A DNA stretch of 13,227 nt from Acephala macrosclerotiorum (lineage: Eukaryota > Ascomycota > Leotiomycetes > Helotiales > Mollisiaceae): assembly GCA_014904845.1 (NCBI GenBank), contig MU119909.1, forward strand, positions 1 to 13,227. Reading direction: 5' to 3'. A model generated the notes under the pieces. The model made no database searches and was not told the origin of the DNA. It saw only the letters and a list, made by a program, of their open reading frames with translations. Shown here piece after piece: positions 7,931 to 13,227 of the stretch; position 1 is the stretch's first letter, and every line of letters begins with the position of its first letter. A program made the position numbers and the translations under genes.

Positions 7931-10900
7931 TAATAATTTATTGATTTCAAAAAAAGAAATTAATATAATATACGCGAAAAATATAATTAATATCGAAAAT
8001 TGAAAATTTAAAACTTTTTTTTTAAATTTAATTTAATAATTTAAATAAATATTTTTATTTTACGTATTTATTTTTAATTACAAATAATTTACTTTCAATT
8101 TTTCGATTAATTTTATGTTTTTTAATTGAAATTAGAACTATTTTAATACAATTAAATTCAATTATAATAAATTTATTAATATTTGTTTTTTTTTTAAATT
8201 GTCGTTTTTTATTCGCGATTTTTTAAATAATTCGTTTATAGTAATATAAATACTTTTTCTAATATATTTAATTTCGAAATCGAATAATTATATTTAAACG
8301 AATTAATAAATAATTAAAATATTAAAAAATTTATTATTATTTAATTTAATTAAACAACGAGCGTATTAATATTTGTTTTAAAAATAAAATAAATATTATA
8401 TAATCAAAATCGTAATTTACGAAAATTTTTTAAAATTTTTTAATATTTTCTTTTTATCGCATTATAATTTCGTTTAATAATATTTTAAAATTTTAATTCG
8501 TATTAAATTACTTGTTTTCGTTTTTTATTATTATATTAATCGAGTATTTTTTTATATTTTTACTAATTAATATTAATATTTAAAATAATCATTTTTTATT
8601 TATTAATAAAATCGTAATAAATTTTATAAAATATTAAAATTATTATAAATTTGTTTTATAAAAATACTATAGTAATTTTTTATTTTTTTTTTATTCGAAA
8701 AATTTGTTTTTTTAATCAATTAATATAATAACTCGATAATAATATTAAAATATTAAATTTATATTTTATAATAAATATAAATCTCAATAAAAGTTTTAAT
8801 TTCAAGAATATTATTATATTTAATTTATTTTAAAATTTTAATAATTTTTATATTTTTAAAAAAATATTTTTTAAAATTGTAAATAAAACTAATAATAATT
8901 ATTTCGTTTTAATAAAATTATAATTTAAATTCTTTTAATTTAATTTAATATTTTATTTAAATTTTAAATATATTTAAAAATAAATCGACGAATTTTTAAA
9001 AATATTAATTCGTTATTATAATTCGTATAAAATTTTTGAATTTTTATATTATTTCAAAATAATATTATAATTTTAAAAAATAGATTTTTTAGAATTATTA
9101 TAATAATTTTAATAAATTAAACTATAGAATTAATTGTTTTTTAAAACGATATTATTATTCGTAGAAATTTTAAAAAAATTAAAAAATTATTATATTTTTA
9201 TTTCGAATATTTAAAATAAATTAATTATATTTAAAAAAAAAAATTTATTAAAAAAATATAAAAATATTCAACGAATTTCTCGAAAAATTTATTTATAGAA
9301 AAAAAATATATTAACGTTTTTTAAAGTAATAAAATTTATTTTTATAATTGTATTAATTAATTAATAAATTCTAATAATTTTTTTATAATTAAAAATTATT
9401 GTTTTTTTTTAAATATTTTACGATTAAATTGTTTTTAAAATATATTTATTATAATCGAAAATAAAATTTTAAAATAATAAAAACTTTTTTTTTATTATAT
9501 TATATATTGAATTATTTTAATACGAATAAACGAATTAATATTTTTATAATTTTTAAAAAAAAAATTTTAATTAAATATTATTTTATTAAATATTTTTTTT
9601 CAAATTTTAATAATTAATTTTTAATAAATAAAAATATTAATTTTTTAAAAATAAATTGTAATTTTTTTAATATTAAAACAATTTATAATAATAAATATTT
9701 TGTATATTTTTTAATATATTTTTAAAATATTTTTTATATTTTAAATCGTTTAAATTAATTTTTTTATTTTTTAAAAAAAAATTTAATTTTATTGATTAAA
9801 TTAATAAATTATATTTTTTTAAATTGAAATTTATATATTATATTAATATTTATATTAAATAAATTTAAATTAAAATTATTTAATAATAAAATATTTTTTT
9901 TATTTCAATTTTTTTTTTATTTTTATATTTAAAAATTTTTCAATTTCGTTTTTTTTTTAATAAAATAAAATAATTAATATTTTATATTATTTTCAAAAAA
10001 AAAAATTTTTAATATTTATATTTGAAAATAATAATATTATTATAAAAAAAAAATTTTTTATTTTTTCATTAAAAATTTTTTTTTTAAAATTTTATTTGTT
10101 TTTTTTCTATTAAAAATTTTTTTTTATAAAAAATCAAAAAAAAAAAAAATTTATTTTTTGTATTATTTTATTTATATTTTTTTTAAATTAATAATATTTA
10201 TTTTAATTGTATTTATTTTATATAAAAAATCAAAAAAAAAATTTATTAAAATATAAAAATCGTTTACAAATTTTAATATTATATTATTTTTTAATAATAT
10301 TAATATTTAATTTTTTATATTATATTTTTTTTTAATATTTTTTCAATTTAAAAATATATATAAATATAATAATTTTTAGTAATTTAATATAAATAAATTT
10401 TTAAAAAAAAAACAATTATAATTATACAAATAAAAGTAAAATTTTTAAAATCTCGAAATATATTATTTTACGAATTATTATTTTTATATTCAATTTATAT
10501 TTTTATTATTATAATAAATAATTATTTTAAAAAAAAAATTTTGTATTATTTATAAAAAAAAAAAAAATTTATATTCGATTTTATATTTAATTTTTATTTT
10601 TATAATTATTATTTTAACGAATTCGAAATTTTATTTAATAATAATAAATAATTAATAAAATTTAATATTTATAATAATATTATTAAAATTTCGAATTATA
10701 TATATAAAAAAAATATAATATTTCGTATTTTTTATTTAAATTAATTAATTTAAACAAATTAAAATATAATTTAAAAATAATAATAATTTATTTTTTTAAA
10801 TATTTTTTTTATTATAACGATTTTAATATTTATTAAAATCAAATAATAAATATTATTTTTTTAATATTAATTAATAATTACTATAATAAAATTCAATATT

Positions 10901-13227
10901 TTCAAAATATTAATAATTATTTTTTTTTTGAAATTTTTAAAAATAATATTATATTTTTAAAAAGTTTTTACGACAAAATTTCGTTAATAAAATTATTATT
11001 TTTAATATCGAATTATTATTTCAAAATTTTATTTTTCAATTAATTTATATTTTTTTTTTTTATTTTTTTTTTAAATACTTTATAAAATTTATTATTACAA
11101 TTTAATTTTTAAATCTTTTTTTTTATTTTATTTTTTTATTAAAAGTTTTTTTATATACTTTGAATTTTATTTTTCAATTTATTCGTTATTATTATATTTA
11201 TTATTATTGTATTTATTAATAATTTTTTATAGAATTTATTAATAATTACTTTATTAAAACTTTAAATATTAATATTATTATTATTAAAAATATATAATAA
11301 TAAATTCGATTTTTTAAAAAAAATTTATTAATATTAATTTTTTTTTTAAATAATAAATTAAATAAATTTTTAAATTTTTTATATATTCTTAAAATATTTA
11401 TTGAAATTATAATCAAAAAAAATTTTAATTATTTATTTTATAATTTAATTATATTAATATCAATTATTTTTAAATATAAATAATCGCGAAAATCGATTAT
11501 AATTCTAAAAATCATAATATTATTAATTGTTTTTTCAATAATAATATTTACGATTAATTAATTTATTTATAAATAAATAACGATTTACAAAAAAATAATC
11601 AATAAAAAAATCGATTTTTTTATTTTTTATTCGTTTGAAATACTCGAAATAATATTATTCGTTTTATTAATCGTTATATATAATATTAATTTTTATTATA
11701 TTTTTTTAAATAATTAATAATATGTTTTATAAAAATTTAATTAATATTAAATTATATAAAATTTTATATTCGCTTTTTTTTATATTATTATATTTTTTTC
11801 GTTTATAATTAAATTTTTTTTTTATTTATATTTTCGTAAAAAAATAAATTAATTTTAATTTTAATTTATAAAAATTATAATATTATTTAATTTTTAAAAT
11901 ATTTTTGTAATATTAATATTTAAAGCGATTTTTAAATTATTAAATAATATAAAAAAAAAAAATTTTAATTTTTTAATAAAATCGTTTATTTAAATTCAAA
12001 ATTTTAATACGAATATTTATTGAATTTTTTAAATTTAAATAATACGTAAAATCGAAAATTGAAATTCGATATAAATTTTTTTAATAATTATATATATTTT
12101 TTATTAAATTTCTTTTATAAATAATTCGAATAAAATAAAAAATAATAAATTATTAATTGTATTTAAAATTATTTTTTGTATTATAATATTCAAATATTTT
12201 TATTAAATTTTCAAATATTTTAAATCGTTAATTTTATTATATTATTATTTTTTTTTTTATATTTATATACGATAATCATTTTTTTATACATTTTATTATA
12301 ATTATAAATAAATATTTTTATCGATTTATAATCGATTTCTTTGAAAATTCGTTTTTTAATATATATTAAAAAAAAATTTATAAATTTGCGTTTTTAATAT
12401 TATTTATTCAATTTATTTTATTTAATTAATTTTTTAAATATTTAATCGAATAAATTTACGTACGTTTTTATTATTAAAAGTTTTTTTATAAATTAATTAA
12501 TAATTTTATATTTATTCAATAGTATTTTTAATTGTATTTACGAAAAAAAAATTTTAAAACGTTATAAAAAAAATTTTCAAATAATTTTTAATATTATATT
12601 TTAATATAAATTGAATTTGTTTTTTGTAAATCGAATTAATATATTATAAAAATCGTATTTTTTTAGTTTTTAAAATAATTTTATAGTTTTTATATATATT
12701 ATTGTATTATTTTAAAAAAATCGTAATATTGTTTTTTTTTGAATTAAAATACTTTAAAAACTTTAAAAAAAAATTTTTATAATTTTAATACGAATACGTA
12801 TTTTTCAAAGTTTTATATTTTTAAAAAAAATCAATAATATAATTAAAATAAAAATATTTTTTATTAAGAAAAATAAATTTTAATACGAATAATTTATGAA
12901 TTTTAATTTTTAAATTAAAAATTAATTTAATAATTTAAAAATACGAATTTTCAAATTATTATTTTTAAATAAAATTCGTTTTAAAAATTAATTTTTATTT
13001 ATATCGTTTTTTTGTAAAAAAAATTTTATTTTATTTTTTATTTAAAATTTCGTTCGTTTATTCGTTCTAATAAAATATATTTTTTAAATAAGTATTTTTT
13101 TAATCGATTTTTTTTGATTAAAATTTTTTGTTTTAATTTTTTTTATATTATTTTTTAAAATTCGAGATTTATTTTAATTTTATTATTTTAATTTAAAAAC
13201 GATTATAAACGATTTACAAATTGCAAT

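Larger units (their letters stand above)
4621..13227. other. 8.6-kb AT-rich, gene-free block (right flank)
   Basis: No gene, RNA or recognisable transposon protein is visible on either strand. Stop codons are dense in all frames. The texture differs from the left flank, with more A and T homopolymer runs (dense at about 9890-10150) and fewer alternating TA steps. The first 1.1 kb (4620-5700) is clearly A-rich on the plus strand, and many later parts are T-rich, so strand bias survives from the parent sequences. In the sample 7261-7500 I count about 8% G+C and 12 C, of which only 3 are in CpG. Other lines such as 12001-12060 have every C in CpG. I infer a patchwork of old transposable elements degraded by C-to-T mutation. 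Native low-complexity centromeric DNA is an alternative. Confidence 0.7.

Noticed and set aside
1..13227. Mitochondrial or plastid origin to explain the A+T richness
   Set aside because: No organelle genes, tRNAs or rRNAs appear in 13 kb, and the gene relics are of nuclear fungal families. The CpG-centred residual G+C also fits nuclear RIP better.

Overview
The window looks like an AT-rich compartment of a filamentous ascomycete nuclear genome, probably shaped by repeat-induced point mutation (RIP) or a similar C-to-T process. Three observations point this way. More than 11 kb is almost pure A+T with no usable reading frame. The G:C pairs that survive there are strongly concentrated in CpG, which is the opposite of ordinary methylation decay. 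The one gene-like island holds decayed copies of two families common in fungi. No intact protein-coding gene, rRNA, tRNA or CRISPR array can be supported.

Layout: 1-68 is a (TTTATTA)n tract. 69-2859 is TA-rich sequence in which nearly all C is in CpG. 2865-2994 is a sharply bounded 130-bp island of normal composition. It begins TGTA, ends TACA and is flanked by a short direct repeat, so it may be a solo-LTR-like or MITE-like insertion. About 2999-3310 is again AT-rich. About 3320-4620 is a second, larger island of ordinary base composition. From about 4620 to 13227 an unbroken AT-rich block follows, with homopolymer runs, AAT/ATT microsatellites and no genes.

The large island carries two relics, both on the minus strand. 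The upstream one (4144-4512) is the C-terminal part of an atypical short-chain dehydrogenase (NAD(P)H-binding) protein. Its N-terminal coenzyme-binding half is missing, and the homology ends near the AT-rich border. Downstream of it (about 3426-3735) is a BTB/POZ-domain gene. It has an apparent start codon changed to ATA, an early TGA, and a frame change before the last part of the domain. A TATA-like box lies about 80 bp upstream of the lost start. Several lesions are G:C-to-A:T changes of the RIP type, which suggests that single-copy genes were damaged while sitting between mutated repeats. The two genes have no evident shared function.
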